Both the position numbers and the translations under genes were made by a program. A model generated the notes under the pieces. The model had not been told where the DNA came from. It saw only the letters and a program-made list of their open reading frames with translations, and ran no database searches. A stretch of 64,000 bases of DNA from Yersinia frederiksenii ATCC 33641. GTDB lineage: Bacteria; Pseudomonadota; Gammaproteobacteria; Enterobacterales; Enterobacteriaceae. Shown here piece after piece: positions 40,585 to 51,094 of this stretch. Every line of letters starts with the position of its first letter. Within the stretch, counting starts at the first letter, position 1. Location: the NCBI RefSeq assembly GCF_000754805.1, contig NZ_KN150731.1:1444492-1508491 (forward strand), read 5' to 3'.

Positions 40585-40721
40585 CAAAGTATCCTTCAAT
40601 AAGTGCCGACGGTTTGCAGACAGATTACTGAAATGACGATTTTGTGCATAGTAGTAGCGCAAAGAAATGCGAGGAAACAAGCATAACCTGATGTTTAAAC
40701 ACAGCCTTAGCACTGCCTGGA

Positions 40722-41405
40722 TTATTTAGTTGGTGGTTTTTTTGCCCATAATAAGAACCGTTGCTGTGTTTCTTTGTCAGCTTGCAGGAACCAATATTGC
40801 AGCATTTGTTCTGCGACATTCTCACCTTGCAAGTTAGTGGTTTTCTGTGTGGTATTGGTACCGGCCACGGCAATTGTAGTACCGGGTACTGCCGTTACTG
40901 AGGAGGGAGGGATAGTGGCAAAAGAGGGGACTGAAGCACTAAATTGCCCGACATTATAGGTTGCCATGGCCGTTTCAAGTGTTGCGGCGGAATTAAGATT
41001 GTCCTGATGCAATACGTCATGGCGTACAGACAATGGGCGGCCATTATCCCCAATAAGTTGATATGCCGGGTTTTTAGAGAATTTATAACCATCTCGTTCG
41101 GTATCGATAGTTGGTAATTTTATGGCAACTGAACGAATGTTACGGGTGTTAAACACCACGACTAATGGCGGAGAGGTGTACAAGATTTTCGGGTCGGTAG
41201 GAAGCGCCTTCGCCACTTTGAACAGGATTTGGTGCTGCCCGCTATTTAACTCCAAGCTATCAGCTCCCTTCAGCAAGGAGCCCGACATATTTTTTCCATC
41301 GACCACCAACAGGTCAATTTCCGGTGCAAGTTTTAAGGTCGTGGCTATAGCTGAAGCACTACAGCAAACGGCCAAAATCCCTGCGACCACCAGACCAAAT
41401 TTCAT
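40722..41405 (-). CDS. yccT: YccT-family (DUF2057) periplasmic protein
   Basis: The 227-residue precursor has a signal peptide cut after SASAIA ([19 protein letters not shown]) and a DUF2057 domain with [21 protein letters not shown] and the [14 protein letters not shown] motif. E. coli YccT (CsgI) has been reported to inhibit curli subunit polymerisation; whether this holds here is unknown. The C-terminal third ([20 protein letters not shown]) is low-complexity and likely flexible. Divergent from yccU. Confidence 0.88.
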   Translation of the reverse strand: MKFGLVVAGILAVCCSASAIATTLKLAPEIDLLVVDGKNMSGSLLKGADSLELNSGQHQILFKVAKALPTDPKILYTSPPLVVVFNTRNIRSVAIKLPTIDTERDGYKFSKNPAYQLIGDNGRPLSVRHDVLHQDNLNSAATLETAMATYNVGQFSASVPSFATIPPSSVTAVPGTTIAVAGTNTTQKTTNLQGENVAEQMLQYWFLQADKETQQRFLLWAKKPPTK

Positions 41406-41720
41406 GTGCTACTCCTGAAGGCGATATCTGTTTATTTTGTCAGATCAGCTAGATTATGTGTCAAAGTCTTTCCGGTTGCCCATATTTATTTACGTTTTGA
41501 AATATTCAGTATAAATATGGCCTTTTTATCGTGATGAATTCTAAAGATAAAACAGACAATCTAACAGTTAATACTTCTCGAACTATTAAACCAAATCAAT
41601 TAGGCAGCATTTATCATCGTTTTTCATCATGATGTACACTTAAGACGTCGTTCATATGTGTCAATCCATCCGGAAGCAAATGGATTGGAACATTCTTTAG
41701 CGCATCAGAGGAACTGAAAA

Positions 41721-42137
41721 ATGCACGATAAAGACATTGCTGACATTCTTCAGCAGGTAAAAACAATTGCATTGGTTGGCGCGAGTGATAAGCCTTCACG
41801 TCCAAGCTACGGTGTCATGGCTTACCTATTACAGCAGGGATATCAGGTGATACCAGTCAGCCCTAAACTGGCTGGGACGTCATTGCTGGGTCAACAGGTT
41901 TATGCTGAATTAGCCGATATTCCTCATCCGATCGATATGGTGGATGTATTTCGTAATGCCGAGGCTGCATATGGCGTCGCACAGGAGGCTATTGCTATCG
42001 GTGCTAAGGTTTTGTGGCTGCAAATTGGGGTTATTAATGAATTGGCGGCAACGTTGGCGGCTGATGCTGGGCTGAAGGTGGTGATGGACCGCTGCCCGAA
42101 GATTGAAATACCGCGATTGGGATTAGAAAAAGCGTGA
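41721..42137 (+). CDS. yccU: CoA-binding Rossmann-fold protein YccU
   Basis: The 138-residue protein consists of a single CoA-binding domain like that of succinyl-CoA synthetase alpha: [33 protein letters not shown], then the Asp-Val and WLQIGV segments, and the C-terminal DRCPKIE motif. The enzymatic role is unproven; the family binds CoA or a CoA thioester. Start after AGGA at 41721. No signal or membrane segment. Confidence 0.9.
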   Translation: MHDKDIADILQQVKTIALVGASDKPSRPSYGVMAYLLQQGYQVIPVSPKLAGTSLLGQQVYAELADIPHPIDMVDVFRNAEAAYGVAQEAIAIGAKVLWLQIGVINELAATLAADAGLKVVMDRCPKIEIPRLGLEKA

Positions 42138-42176
42138 TATTTTCGCTATTCATGTGATAACTATTTGATAATAAAA

Positions 42177-42200
42177 AACCCGGCAAAATGAGCCGGGCTT
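42177..42200. terminator. Bidirectional terminator between yccU and hspQ
   Basis: AACCCGGC / GCCGGGCTT stem with a 7-nt loop, preceded by six A residues, between convergent genes. Confidence 0.75.
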
Positions 42201-42219
42201 TATTGATCAGTCTCAAGAC

Positions 42220-42537
42220 TTAGTTGCGCAGACGCGGAGCTTGTAGCTGATGGCGAATAGACGCCGCTAGCTCGTCTAATGAAGGTTGCTCCGGATGAGC
42301 ATCCATATCTTCATAAGTCAGCTGTGCTTCAGCCAGGTAGGTGTGTACCGGTTGCCCCTCATCATCCTCTATGACCACATGATACCAAGGTGATGAACGC
42401 AAAATATCGTTGTTTGCGACTTCATCAGGTTCCGGTGGCTCAAGAGAATATTCAGGATCGATATCAATCACCACACCCAAATAGCCATGTAGGCTATGGC
42501 GAACCTGCTGCCCAATACCAAATTTGCTGGCGATCAT
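42220..42537 (-). CDS. hspQ: Heat shock protein HspQ
   Basis: Small hemimethylated-DNA-binding (YccV-like) protein and specificity factor for Lon. The 105 residues begin [32 protein letters not shown] and end [10 protein letters not shown], almost the same as E. coli HspQ. A GGAGG Shine-Dalgarno lies 5 bp upstream. rlmI ends 60 bp upstream in the same direction, so partial co-transcription is possible. SulA, a Lon substrate, and LonH are also encoded in this window. Confidence 0.95.
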   Translation of the reverse strand: MIASKFGIGQQVRHSLHGYLGVVIDIDPEYSLEPPEPDEVANNDILRSSPWYHVVIEDDEGQPVHTYLAEAQLTYEDMDAHPEQPSLDELAASIRHQLQAPRLRN

Positions 42538-42597
42538 GATAACCTCCTGAGAAACATACTCCGCCCTCTATATGAGGGCAGTGTAGGGCATTTCAAG

Positions 42598-43788
42598 TCA
42601 CATTATCCGACACGCAAATCCTTTCAGGTACAAACCTTCTGGATATGTCGCGATAACAGGGTGATCCGCTGCCTGACGGAACTGTTCTATAAATTGTATA
42701 TCATGACCTGCATCTAACGCAGCATCAGCCAAAATTTTCTGGAATAAATCTGTTGGCATTAGACCTGAGCAGGAGAAACTTAACAAGATCCCGCCTGGGC
42801 GTAATAGCTGTATGGCTAACATATTGATATCTTTATAACCACGACAGGCACTGGCGAGCTGGCTTTTGTTTTCTACAAATTTCGGTGGGTCCATGATAAT
42901 CATGTCGAACTTTTCCCCTTGCGCGCGGTAGTTGCGCAGCAATTGGAATACGTCATCACGAATAAACTCAGCTTTACTCAAATCTAATTGGTTGAGTTCA
43001 ACGTTTTGTCTGGCGATATCCAACACTGATTGTGATGTATCAACACTGATAACCTGTTGGCAATTCCCCATCAGTGCGGCAACAGCGAAAGCCCCAGTAT
43101 AAGAGAAACAGTTCAAGACACGGCGGCCATTGGCGTAATTACGTGCTGCGAGGCGGCTATCTCGTTGGTCTAAATAAAAGCCGGTTTTATGGCCTTGCTG
43201 GATATCAACCAGTAATTGCATACCGTTTTCAGTGATTGGCAACAGGGCCGGAGGCATTTCGCCAAACACCGTCCCCTGAGTCAGTGGTAAGCCTTCTTTT
43301 TTACGCACTGAAACATCGGAGCGATCATAAATAGAGCATTCCGGGTAGCACTTTTGCAAGGCACTGACCAACGCAGTTCGTTGATATTCGGCACCCGCTG
43401 ACAGCAGTTGCAATACCAGGAAGTTTTGGAAACGATCAATGGTGATGCCGGGCAAACCGTCAGATTCACCAGCAATCAGCCGATAGCCATTCAAGCCATC
43501 TCGTTGCGCCAACCAATCCCGCCAGCTTTGTGCTTGCTGAAGACGACGAACAAAGAATTCGCTATCAATCACTTCATCTTGTTGGAATGTCCAGACGCGT
43601 GCCAGAATTTGTGATTCTGGGGAGTAGGCGCCACGAGCCAGCCATTTACCCTGACTATCAAGAATATCGATGGTTTCACCGGGAAGTGCATTGCCTTCAA
43701 TGCGTTGAACAGCCCCAGAGAAAATCCATGGATGGCGACGAAGTAAGGATTTTTCACGTCCTTTGGCAAGAATCAAGCGTACGGTCAT
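42598..43788 (-). CDS. rlmI: 23S rRNA (cytosine-1962-C5) methyltransferase RlmI
   Basis: Methylates C1962 of 23S rRNA at C5. The 396-residue protein has an N-terminal PUA domain ([29 protein letters not shown]), a central EEHEE-like domain, and a C-terminal Rossmann methyltransferase with [19 protein letters not shown] and catalytic [10 protein letters not shown], plus SCSG. Length matches E. coli (396). Divergent from yccX. Confidence 0.95.
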   Translation of the reverse strand: MTVRLILAKGREKSLLRRHPWIFSGAVQRIEGNALPGETIDILDSQGKWLARGAYSPESQILARVWTFQQDEVIDSEFFVRRLQQAQSWRDWLAQRDGLNGYRLIAGESDGLPGITIDRFQNFLVLQLLSAGAEYQRTALVSALQKCYPECSIYDRSDVSVRKKEGLPLTQGTVFGEMPPALLPITENGMQLLVDIQQGHKTGFYLDQRDSRLAARNYANGRRVLNCFSYTGAFAVAALMGNCQQVISVDTSQSVLDIARQNVELNQLDLSKAEFIRDDVFQLLRNYRAQGEKFDMIIMDPPKFVENKSQLASACRGYKDINMLAIQLLRPGGILLSFSCSGLMPTDLFQKILADAALDAGHDIQFIEQFRQAADHPVIATYPEGLYLKGFACRIM

Positions 43789-43878
43789 AATTAGGTTGCT
43801 GCCAGCTAGGTAAAAAAGAGCGGTATTGTCGGAGTATGAGCCGTAAAATGCAAATTATCACGTAGATAAGGAGTCGAT

Positions 43879-44157
43879 ATGTCACAAGTATGCACTGCTG
43901 CCTATGTTTATGGTGTCGTCCAAGGTGTCGGTTTTCGCTATAGCACACAACGTCAGGCGCAAGAACTGGGGCTGACGGGGTATGCCAGGAATTGTGATGA
44001 TGGCAGCGTGGAGGTAGTTGCTTGTGGCGAGCAGCAAGCCGTGGAACGTTTGATGGAGTGGATCAAGCAGGGCGGGCCGCGTGGGGCGCGAGTCGAGCGC
44101 CTACTGACCGAACCTTACCCGCCCACGCAGTTTGAGACTTTTAAAATTCGATATTAA
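43879..44157 (+). CDS. yccX: Acylphosphatase YccX
   Basis: Hydrolyses the carboxyl-phosphate bond of acylphosphates. The 92-residue protein carries the acylphosphatase signature [25 protein letters not shown], with the catalytic Arg in GFRYS, and [17 protein letters not shown] with the catalytic Asn. A GGAG Shine-Dalgarno precedes the ATG. Between divergent rlmI and convergent tusE, as in E. coli. Confidence 0.95.
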   Translation: MSQVCTAAYVYGVVQGVGFRYSTQRQAQELGLTGYARNCDDGSVEVVACGEQQAVERLMEWIKQGGPRGARVERLLTEPYPPTQFETFKIRY

Positions 44158-44199
44158 TCTGTGTACTGCGCTATAACAACTATTACCCGCAGCAGTTTG

Positions 44200-44529
44200 T
44201 TAAATACACTTTACCGGCTTGGGTAATCCCGCAATCTTAGTGGCTTGTTTTGCTGGCCCTTTGGGGAATAAACGATATAGATAGCGGCTACTGCCTTTTT
44301 CTTCACCATATTTCTTCGCCATCGCCTTTACTAGCATACGGATCGCGGGTGACGTGTTGAACTCTTGATAAAACGCACGCACAAAACGCACCACTTCCCA
44401 ATGAGGCTCGGTAAGTGTAATACCTTCCTGCTCGGCAAGTATGGCAGCCAAAGCCTCGCTCCAGTCCGCACTGTTTTTTAGATACCCTTGTGCGTCGGTT
44501 TCAATTGCCCGACCTTCAAACTCCAACAT
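44200..44529 (-). CDS. tusE: Sulfurtransferase TusE
   Basis: DsrC-family sulfur carrier that takes persulfide sulfur from TusD in TusBCD and passes it to MnmA for 2-thiolation of tRNA wobble U34. The 109-residue protein has [32 protein letters not shown] and the swinging-arm C-terminus LPKPVKCI with the essential penultimate Cys. Next to a tRNA gene, as in E. coli. Confidence 0.95.
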   Translation of the reverse strand: MLEFEGRAIETDAQGYLKNSADWSEALAAILAEQEGITLTEPHWEVVRFVRAFYQEFNTSPAIRMLVKAMAKKYGEEKGSSRYLYRLFPKGPAKQATKIAGLPKPVKCI

Positions 44530-44783
44530 ACAACCTCAGATTCAATTAATGAAACGGTGGTTAATTTAGCAAATATTTGTCCGTTACCCAAAGAATCCGT
44601 GTTTTTACTGGGTCAGACTTCACTGATATAAAGCAAGGTCAGAGGGCTGTACAGTGAATCATCAGTCAGTATTGCGGATGACGATTAATTCAGCATTCGA
44701 CAATCGAATGACGGCTTTTTAGGCGATTAAACGCAAACAAGCTTTACAAGCGGCAGTGCTCTGTTTATAGTTCGGCTCGTTGC

Positions 44784-44871
44784 GGAGGGGTGGCCGAGTG
44801 GCTGAAGGCAACGGTCTTGAAAACCGTCGACGGGAAACCGTTCGAGAGTTCGAATCTCTCCTCCTCCGCCA
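44784..44871 (+). tRNA. serT: tRNA-Ser(UGA)
   Basis: The 88-nt sequence folds as a class II tRNA. The acceptor stem is GGAGGGG with CTCCTCC, followed by discriminator G and an encoded CCA. The D-arm is TGGCCGAGTGGCTGAAGGCA, the anticodon loop CTTGAAA has anticodon TGA, there is a long variable arm (CGACGGGAAACCGTTCG), and the T-arm is GAGAGTTCGAATCTCTC. The position after tusE equals E. coli serT. Everything beyond it differs from E. coli. Confidence 0.97.
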
Positions 44872-44917
44872 TCATTTCTCTTTATCCCGCTATTTTATAA
44901 GTAATTTCCCCAATCTC

Positions 44918-46612
44918 TCAAAATGACGTTCTTTTATAAAGACGATATTGTGGCTGCCAGAAATTCTTGGTGATAGTTTCTCTCAGCATATCATCTGGGA
45001 TCTCGATTGCGACACCGGCTAACTGAGCTTCTTTTGCAACGTTATAAGCGATGGCCTGTGTAACTTGCTGGATATCTTTAATATCGGGTAGCAGTGAGCC
45101 ATACCCATCACGCGCCAGTGGCGAGAAATCGGCCAGTGTTCGACTGGCTGCCATCAACATACTTTCTGTGACACGTCGAGCCTGGCTGGCAAGAACACCA
45201 AGCCCTATACCCGGGAAAATATAGACATTATTACATTGGGCAATAGGGTAGGCATTATCCTGATAAATAATCGGCTCGAATGGGCTGCCAGTGGCGATAA
45301 TGGCATGGCCCTCAGTCCAGCGCAGAATATCCTCCGGGCGAGCTTCCATACGCGAGGTTGGATTGGAAAGCGGCATAACAATAGGCTTTGGGCAGTGGCA
45401 ATACATGGTACGGATCACTTCTTCACTGAATAACCCCGGCTGGCCTGTGACCCCAATCAGTACTGTAGGTTTGACGTTCTGAATAACCTCTATCAATGAG
45501 AATGTTTCATTCAGACTATCCCAGCCTGCCAGGCTTGAACGTGGTTGTGCCAGATGTTGCTGGAAAGGCGCAAGATTGGTTTGGTCGTCAGTTAGCAGGC
45601 CAAACCGGTCAACCATATAAATATTGGTGCGCGCTTGGGCGTCAGTTAAGCCCTCGGATACCATCTGTGCCACGATATGCTCAGCAATACCACACCCGGC
45701 AGAACCGGCACCAAGGAATACCACACGTTGATCCCGTAGCTGATTATTCGCGGCGCGACTTGCGGCCATTAAGGTGCCCAACGTGACGGCGGCGGTACCT
45801 TGAATATCATCGTTAAAGCAGCAGAGCTCATCCCGATAGCGGTTTAGCAGTGGTATGGCCGTATGCTGGGCAAAATCTTCAAACTGTAATAATACATGGG
45901 GCCAGCGGCGTTTGACTGCGCTGATAAACATATCGACGAACTCAAAATACTCGTCACCGCTAATCCGAGGATGGCGCCATCCCATATAGAGTGGGTCATT
46001 AAGCAGCTGAGAATTGTTCGTTCCCACATCAAGTAAAATAGGCAGTGTCTGAGCTGGGCTGATGCCACCACACACGGTATATAAAGAAAGTTTGCCTATT
46101 GGGATCCCCATACCGCCAATACCTTGGTCTCCAAGACCAAGAATGCGCTCACCGTCAGTCACAACTATCACTTTGATATTTTGCTTAGTCGCATTATGCA
46201 AAATATCATCAATCATGTGTCTGTCAGGCCAGGAGATAAAAAGCCCCCGAGCCCGGCGATAAATATCAGAAAAGTGCTCACAAGCATGGCCGACAACCGG
46301 GGTATAAATGATCGGCATCATTTCTGAAATATGCTTGCCGACCATATGGTAAAACAGTGTCTCGTTAGTATCTTGGATATTGCGCAGGTAAATATGGCGA
46401 GCAATATCGGACTTAATGTCGAGAAACTGTTGATAGGTCCGCTGCGATTGTTCTTCAATAGTTTCTACCGCAGCGGGCAACAGCCCACTTAAATTAAACG
46501 TTTCCCGCTCATAACTGGTAAAACCACTCCCCTTATTTAGCAGGGGAGAGTCCATCAATAATGTGCCCGTATAGGGGATATACAGTGATTCTTGGCTATC
46601 TTCATGAAACAT
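44918..46612 (-). CDS. maeA: NAD-dependent malic enzyme
   Basis: Oxidatively decarboxylates malate to pyruvate + CO2 with NAD. The 564 residues match the SfcA/MaeA length. Visible are [21 protein letters not shown] (N-terminal malic domain), [30 protein letters not shown], the metal site in [31 protein letters not shown], and the nucleotide-binding [13 protein letters not shown]. The ATG at 46612 is chosen; a TTG eight codons upstream is the alternative. It is 42 bp downstream of a DcuC-like transporter gene, so malate may be imported and decarboxylated by one operon. Confidence 0.93.
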   Translation of the reverse strand: MFHEDSQESLYIPYTGTLLMDSPLLNKGSGFTSYERETFNLSGLLPAAVETIEEQSQRTYQQFLDIKSDIARHIYLRNIQDTNETLFYHMVGKHISEMMPIIYTPVVGHACEHFSDIYRRARGLFISWPDRHMIDDILHNATKQNIKVIVVTDGERILGLGDQGIGGMGIPIGKLSLYTVCGGISPAQTLPILLDVGTNNSQLLNDPLYMGWRHPRISGDEYFEFVDMFISAVKRRWPHVLLQFEDFAQHTAIPLLNRYRDELCCFNDDIQGTAAVTLGTLMAASRAANNQLRDQRVVFLGAGSAGCGIAEHIVAQMVSEGLTDAQARTNIYMVDRFGLLTDDQTNLAPFQQHLAQPRSSLAGWDSLNETFSLIEVIQNVKPTVLIGVTGQPGLFSEEVIRTMYCHCPKPIVMPLSNPTSRMEARPEDILRWTEGHAIIATGSPFEPIIYQDNAYPIAQCNNVYIFPGIGLGVLASQARRVTESMLMAASRTLADFSPLARDGYGSLLPDIKDIQQVTQAIAYNVAKEAQLAGVAIEIPDDMLRETITKNFWQPQYRLYKRTSF

Positions 46613-46654
46613 ATTAAATATCCAAATACTCAACAATAATGAAATGTTCTGAAT

Positions 46655-48025
46655 CTAAAACAGCAGGTAATTGGCTATCATCATGGTGATGATGCCACCG
46701 ACCGCCGGAATTAGCGTTCGTCTTACAATCATAAACGGAGAGCATTCACCGGCCTTACTGACGGCGATGATGATACCGGCTACCGGAGAAATAGAGCGGC
46801 CCATACCGGCCATTAACTGCATCGGCAGAATCATGCTAACCGCTTCTTGACCGAATTTACTGGCGATAGAGGGGGCCATACCTGAGAAGGAGAAAAAGGC
46901 AGCGACACCAGAACCCGTTAATACTGCAGTTACACCGACCAGCAGCGTCATGAGAATAGTCATGCTGGCGAAACCAAAACCGGCGTTTTGGACTGACACC
47001 AGTAAATAGTCTATCGCCCCAATTTTCTGCATCCCTTGGGCATAAATATCAGCACAAACCAGTAAAGAAACGATGCTGGTAAACATGCTTCCCATGCCTT
47101 TGAAGAAAACTTGAACCCCTTTACAACAGCTACGGAAATCACGTTTCACCAAGAGGTCACAAACAAATGCCGTCAACGTGCCGATAATCATGGCGGTGAC
47201 CACATCTATTTTTATGCTATCAATAAATAACGGACTGAATATCAGAACCAGAGCAACCGGGAAGATAGGTAATAATGCGTAGAAGGTAGGTACACGTTCT
47301 TCTTCTGTGTTTTCGGCGTGACTAATATCTTGAACAACAACAGAATGGCCATCTTTTTTATCGTAATATTTGGCGGTAAAGAAGACTAACACGGACACCA
47401 CTAACATCACGGCAATAGCAATCGGCATCTGATAATGGACAAAATAGATTGCGGTTTCCATACCTGCGTGTTTTGCCGCAAGGTTAGCGGTGCCCACTGC
47501 AGGACCGAGATCCATAAAAGCACAAAGGCCAATCATTGAGGCTGCCGCAGCTTTACTCACACCTAAGCGCACCAGTACCGGGAAGAAAGTCACCAACAAC
47601 AGCATGGCTAACCCGGCAGCACTGGAAATTGCCACGTGCAACAACTGCGCGCAAATATAGCCAATTGCCAGAATAAGGTAGGGGGCTTTAATCAGTTGTA
47701 GAGGGCGGATACAGGCATTAACCATGGCATTGGATGCTTTGATATGATCCATGTAACTGGCAAAACCGCCGGCAGCCATAATGATCAAACCAATGCCAGC
47801 AACCTGAGTAGAGAGTGAGTTTTTTGCAAAGGCAAAAATATCAATCCAAACTGAGCCTGTCGATTTTGCTTTATCGTATAAGATATTGTGTTCTGGATAA
47901 AAAATAGCGGTGATAGTCAGCAATGAAATACCGGCTAGCAACAGCACGGTTTGCGGTTGGTAATTTTTGATGATTAACCATGCAGCAATGATAGTAATCA
48001 CTATTGCGATTATAAATGCAATCAT
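46655..48025 (-). CDS. DcuC-family C4-dicarboxylate transporter
   Basis: The 456-residue integral membrane protein has about 12 hydrophobic helices and the architecture of the anaerobic C4-dicarboxylate carrier family (DcuC): an N-terminal AFIIAIVITIIAAWLI helix, the re-entrant motif SSAAGLAMLLLVTFFPVLVRLGVSKAAAASMIGLCAFMDLGPAVGTAN and the C-terminal GMGRSISPVAGIIIAVSKAGECSPF. It likely carries malate, fumarate, succinate or a related acid. It is the first gene of a two-gene operon with maeA. The start at 48025 gives a hydrophobic N-terminus; the longer frame adds an unlikely basic tail. Confidence 0.85.
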   Translation of the reverse strand: MIAFIIAIVITIIAAWLIIKNYQPQTVLLLAGISLLTITAIFYPEHNILYDKAKSTGSVWIDIFAFAKNSLSTQVAGIGLIIMAAGGFASYMDHIKASNAMVNACIRPLQLIKAPYLILAIGYICAQLLHVAISSAAGLAMLLLVTFFPVLVRLGVSKAAAASMIGLCAFMDLGPAVGTANLAAKHAGMETAIYFVHYQMPIAIAVMLVVSVLVFFTAKYYDKKDGHSVVVQDISHAENTEEERVPTFYALLPIFPVALVLIFSPLFIDSIKIDVVTAMIIGTLTAFVCDLLVKRDFRSCCKGVQVFFKGMGSMFTSIVSLLVCADIYAQGMQKIGAIDYLLVSVQNAGFGFASMTILMTLLVGVTAVLTGSGVAAFFSFSGMAPSIASKFGQEAVSMILPMQLMAGMGRSISPVAGIIIAVSKAGECSPFMIVRRTLIPAVGGIITMMIANYLLF

Positions 48026-48344
48026 GAGATGAGCCCTTTTTATTTGTTTTCCCGAGTGAAAAACCACAGTTAAATAAATCTTTTCAGATATATCTCAGGC
48101 GGAAACGGTTAATCTGTGTGCCTGTTTGCAATGAAGCTATACTAGAAGTAAGCAATCATTGGCAGAATGAGAAAATAGTTTTCTCACAGTAATTTGTGCG
48201 CGGCGTCTCATTCCTTGAAATTCTTTGTTACATCAATTAATGATTTCATTTTACCTATGCTTTGCGTGATCATTAACAAGATATTTTTTCGAGAATATAT
48301 TTATATGTTAGCTCGTCAATTTGAATGTGAAGAGGCAATAATGG
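48026..48344. promoter_or_regulatory. Divergent promoter region between the dcuC-like gene and rpiR-type gene
   Basis: About 320 AT-rich bp separate the two divergent starts. The RpiR regulator would be expected to bind here, but I could not define a clear operator by eye. Confidence 0.4.
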
Positions 48345-49232
48345 ATGGAAATTAATAATTTGTTGACACTTGAGAAATATATTTCACAAACTATACAATT
48401 AAGTTCATTGACAGAATCAGAATGTCGCCTTGATGCATATATCCAAGGGCATTTTAACGAACTGCCCTTTCATGGCATTGTCGATCTCGCACGTAATGCA
48501 ATGGTGAGTAAAGCCACTGTTGGGCGTTTTTTAAATAAATTAGGATTTACCGGTTATTCGGCTTTCAGACGTGAGCTGGAGAAAGGACTGTCACAGCAGA
48601 AATTGGTACCGCCATTTGAGCTGGTATCACGGGCTCAAGAGAAAGCGAAGGTCACCACGGCAGAGATAGTCTCTGAATTTAATAAGAATGTGACCATGCT
48701 GTTTGAGAGCTTCAAAGATAATATTGATATCGAGAGTCTGGACGAGTTTATCAGTCTTATTTTGGATACTGACAGACATCTGTATGTTATTGGCCCTTCT
48801 TCGTCACACGCTATGGCGAAGCACTTCACTACTTTGGTTAAATACTTTAGGGACAAAGTGACGCTTCTCTCGGTGGATGTTGGTGATTTGCCGAAAGATT
48901 TGCTCAACATATCCAGTAAAGATGTTCTGATCACCTTCTCTTATTACCGGTTTAATCGAGTGGTAATTCGAGTCACTGAGTGGTTTCGCAAGAAGGACGC
49001 GGTAGTGGTGCTGATAACCAATTCAGAATCTAATCCCTATGGCAAATTTTGTAATCTACAGTTTGTCTTGCCAAGCGACGTCCAATCGGTATTTAAAAGC
49101 AGAATTATCAGTTTCTTTTTTGTTGAATTAGTCCTGCATCTGGCCTATGAAAAAGGGGAAGGAGAGGGGAACTTTGAGCAGTTGGAAGAGCTATTTGTAT
49201 TTTTTGAACTTTTTTCACCACTCCCTAAATAG
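48345..49232 (+). CDS. RpiR-family transcriptional regulator (HTH + SIS)
   Basis: The 295-residue protein has an N-terminal RpiR-type helix-turn-helix (about 20-85: LTESECRLDAYIQGHFNELPF, ARNAMVSKATVGRFLNKLGFTGYSAFRREL) and a C-terminal SIS domain (about 125-260: LYVIGPSSSHAMAKHFTTLVKYF, DVLITFSYYRFNRVVIRVTEWFRKKDAVVVLITNS). SIS domains sense phosphosugars. AGAGG lies 9 bp upstream of the ATG. The likely targets are the divergent transporter/malic-enzyme operon and the nearby lyase and porin genes; the effector is unknown. Confidence 0.9.
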   Translation: MEINNLLTLEKYISQTIQLSSLTESECRLDAYIQGHFNELPFHGIVDLARNAMVSKATVGRFLNKLGFTGYSAFRRELEKGLSQQKLVPPFELVSRAQEKAKVTTAEIVSEFNKNVTMLFESFKDNIDIESLDEFISLILDTDRHLYVIGPSSSHAMAKHFTTLVKYFRDKVTLLSVDVGDLPKDLLNISSKDVLITFSYYRFNRVVIRVTEWFRKKDAVVVLITNSESNPYGKFCNLQFVLPSDVQSVFKSRIISFFFVELVLHLAYEKGEGEGNFEQLEELFVFFELFSPLPK

Positions 49233-49234
49233 AT

Positions 49235-49279
49235 GAGTCAAGATTCCCCCAAGGGCCATGCTTAGGGGAGTCTTGACTC
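49235..49279. terminator. Bidirectional terminator between the RpiR gene and the lyase gene
   Basis: GAGTCAAGA..CCCC pairs with GGGG..TCTTGACTC in the 49-bp gap between two convergent genes. Confidence 0.7.
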
Positions 49280-49281
49280 TA

Positions 49282-50652
49282 TCAACCGACTAAATTCTTT
49301 TCTGTGGCATCAAAGAATGCCAGCGTTTCCTCAATCAGTGCATCATTACAGCCAAGATAGGATGATGGGTCACAAGCCGTCATAATCTCCTCTTCGGTTA
49401 AGAATTCACGAATCTGAGCATTATGGAGTACTAACTGTTGTAGATCTTGGGTGCCATCAGCCTCTTTTAATAGATTTTTCATGATGTTGTAGCCTTGATC
49501 TCGGCCAATTTTATCAGCCAATCTCATTGATACCGACTCCGACATAATGAAATATTTCGAGGTATTGAAATTGTCTGCCATGCGCTGTTTATCGACCACC
49601 AAATGGGTGATAAGGCGGCAAGCACGATCAAGGCTGGTAGAGAGGCTTAACGCCGACTCAGGTAATAGAGTCCAGTTTAGTACGCGCATCGAAGCGGCTC
49701 GCACATCCTGCTGATCCAGTAGGTTGGTGGCACCAGAGGCATACATCCAACCCATACGGGACAGTGTTTGGATCATGTTACTGGCGCGAGGATTCGTTTT
49801 GTGCGGCATGGTACTGGAGCCTCCTCCCCCTTCACCCTCTCTGACTTCCCCAAGGGAGGGCCTGCCCATGGTTTCGACATCATTGGCTATCCGACATAAG
49901 GTACCGTGTACCAGGGCAAAAAACTGGACCACTTGCACCACGTTATCCTGACTGGCATTCATCATTCCGATGGGTGAGGATAAACCTAACAATTTCATTA
50001 GGTTATTTCTCGTTGCCATGCCGTCATGCCCCACGGAGGCAAGGTTACCTACCGCCCCGCCAAATAGCCCGGTAATGGCTGTTGGGTAGAGATTATCAAG
50101 ACGATGAATATGTCGGGTCAACTCACTCAGATAGCTGCTGGCCTGTAACCCCCAAGTGGTGGCTGAAGCATCCACGGAATTGGTTCTAGCGACCATCACG
50201 GTAGTTTTATGTTCTTGCACCATGATTTTTAGGCACTCGCCCAGCTCAATAAGTTGGCGACGCAGCAACAGCAATGTTTGCTTTATTCTCATCGCCAGTG
50301 CGGAATCCAATAAATCTTGAGTGGTGCAACCCCAATGCAGATATTTTTTCACCAGTGGCGTACCGGCATCGGTTATTTGGTCTACCAGTGGCTTTATCGC
50401 CATGCCAACAGAACGTGTTTCGGCGGCCAGTCGCGGCCAATCAATATTTAACGATTGGCAAGTCGCGACAATTTCTTCAGCGGCCGGTACCGGAATTATA
50501 TCTAATTCTGCCTGCACGCGAGCTACCGCCATTTCAAACTCCAGCCAGCAGTGAATTAAATTTTCATCAGACCAAACCTGTTTCATTTCAGGGTGAGTGA
50601 ACAAGGATGAATACAGTTCTGAATCAAATACTGAACTATGACTACCCCGCAT
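49282..50652 (-). CDS. Lyase of the adenylosuccinate lyase / fumarase superfamily
   Basis: The 456-residue protein has the three conserved superfamily regions: C1 in HWGCTTQDLLDSA, C2 near NSVDASATTWGLQ, and the signature loop C3 GGGGSSTMPHKTNP with the catalytic Ser. Members eliminate fumarate from succinyl-type substrates (adenylosuccinate, argininosuccinate, aspartate) or act as carboxymuconate cycloisomerase. The closest subfamily by eye is the PurB/PcaB-like group, but the TNP and other positions differ from housekeeping PurB, so the substrate is open. The ATG at 50652 has GGAG 7 bp upstream. Its neighbours suggest the fumarate product may feed malate and then malic enzyme. Confidence 0.85.
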   Translation of the reverse strand: MRGSHSSVFDSELYSSLFTHPEMKQVWSDENLIHCWLEFEMAVARVQAELDIIPVPAAEEIVATCQSLNIDWPRLAAETRSVGMAIKPLVDQITDAGTPLVKKYLHWGCTTQDLLDSALAMRIKQTLLLLRRQLIELGECLKIMVQEHKTTVMVARTNSVDASATTWGLQASSYLSELTRHIHRLDNLYPTAITGLFGGAVGNLASVGHDGMATRNNLMKLLGLSSPIGMMNASQDNVVQVVQFFALVHGTLCRIANDVETMGRPSLGEVREGEGGGGSSTMPHKTNPRASNMIQTLSRMGWMYASGATNLLDQQDVRAASMRVLNWTLLPESALSLSTSLDRACRLITHLVVDKQRMADNFNTSKYFIMSESVSMRLADKIGRDQGYNIMKNLLKEADGTQDLQQLVLHNAQIREFLTEEEIMTACDPSSYLGCNDALIEETLAFFDATEKNLVG

Positions 50653-51094
50653 TATTGACTCCAAAATAAGTAGATGAACGATATCAGTGAGTTGTTTCTA
50701 TTTATATCCGTTTGATAGCCAAAAGTCTGATCTAAATTTCTGATCATAAAAATGAGAATATGAATTTCCCTGCGACTCACCCCGTTTTATTCCTAAAAAC
50801 GTGACAAACTTAACACAAAATACTTATTACAACCTTTTTATGGCGTGCGACGGGAGGATTATTACTTAACTTTTATTTATCACTTATTAAATTTAATGAA
50901 GAAATAGTGATTTAAATCCTATTTAAATAATTTTTTGCGCGGATTATCACGTTTTAAAGTGAGAAAGAAATATTCCCATATCTCACATTATTCTTTGATC
51001 TTAATAATACTCACGATAAAAATGATTTTTATCTTCTTATCAGTTGAGATCTTCTGACTGGGGTGCTTTATACGCTTTTAATTATAGGTAAATT
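50653..51094. promoter_or_regulatory. Divergent promoter region between lyase and porin genes
   Basis: The 442-bp AT-rich gap holds both promoters. CGTGACAAACTTAACAC near 50800 loosely resembles a CRP site (about 7 of 10 key bases). No clear RpiR operator is visible. Confidence 0.35.
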
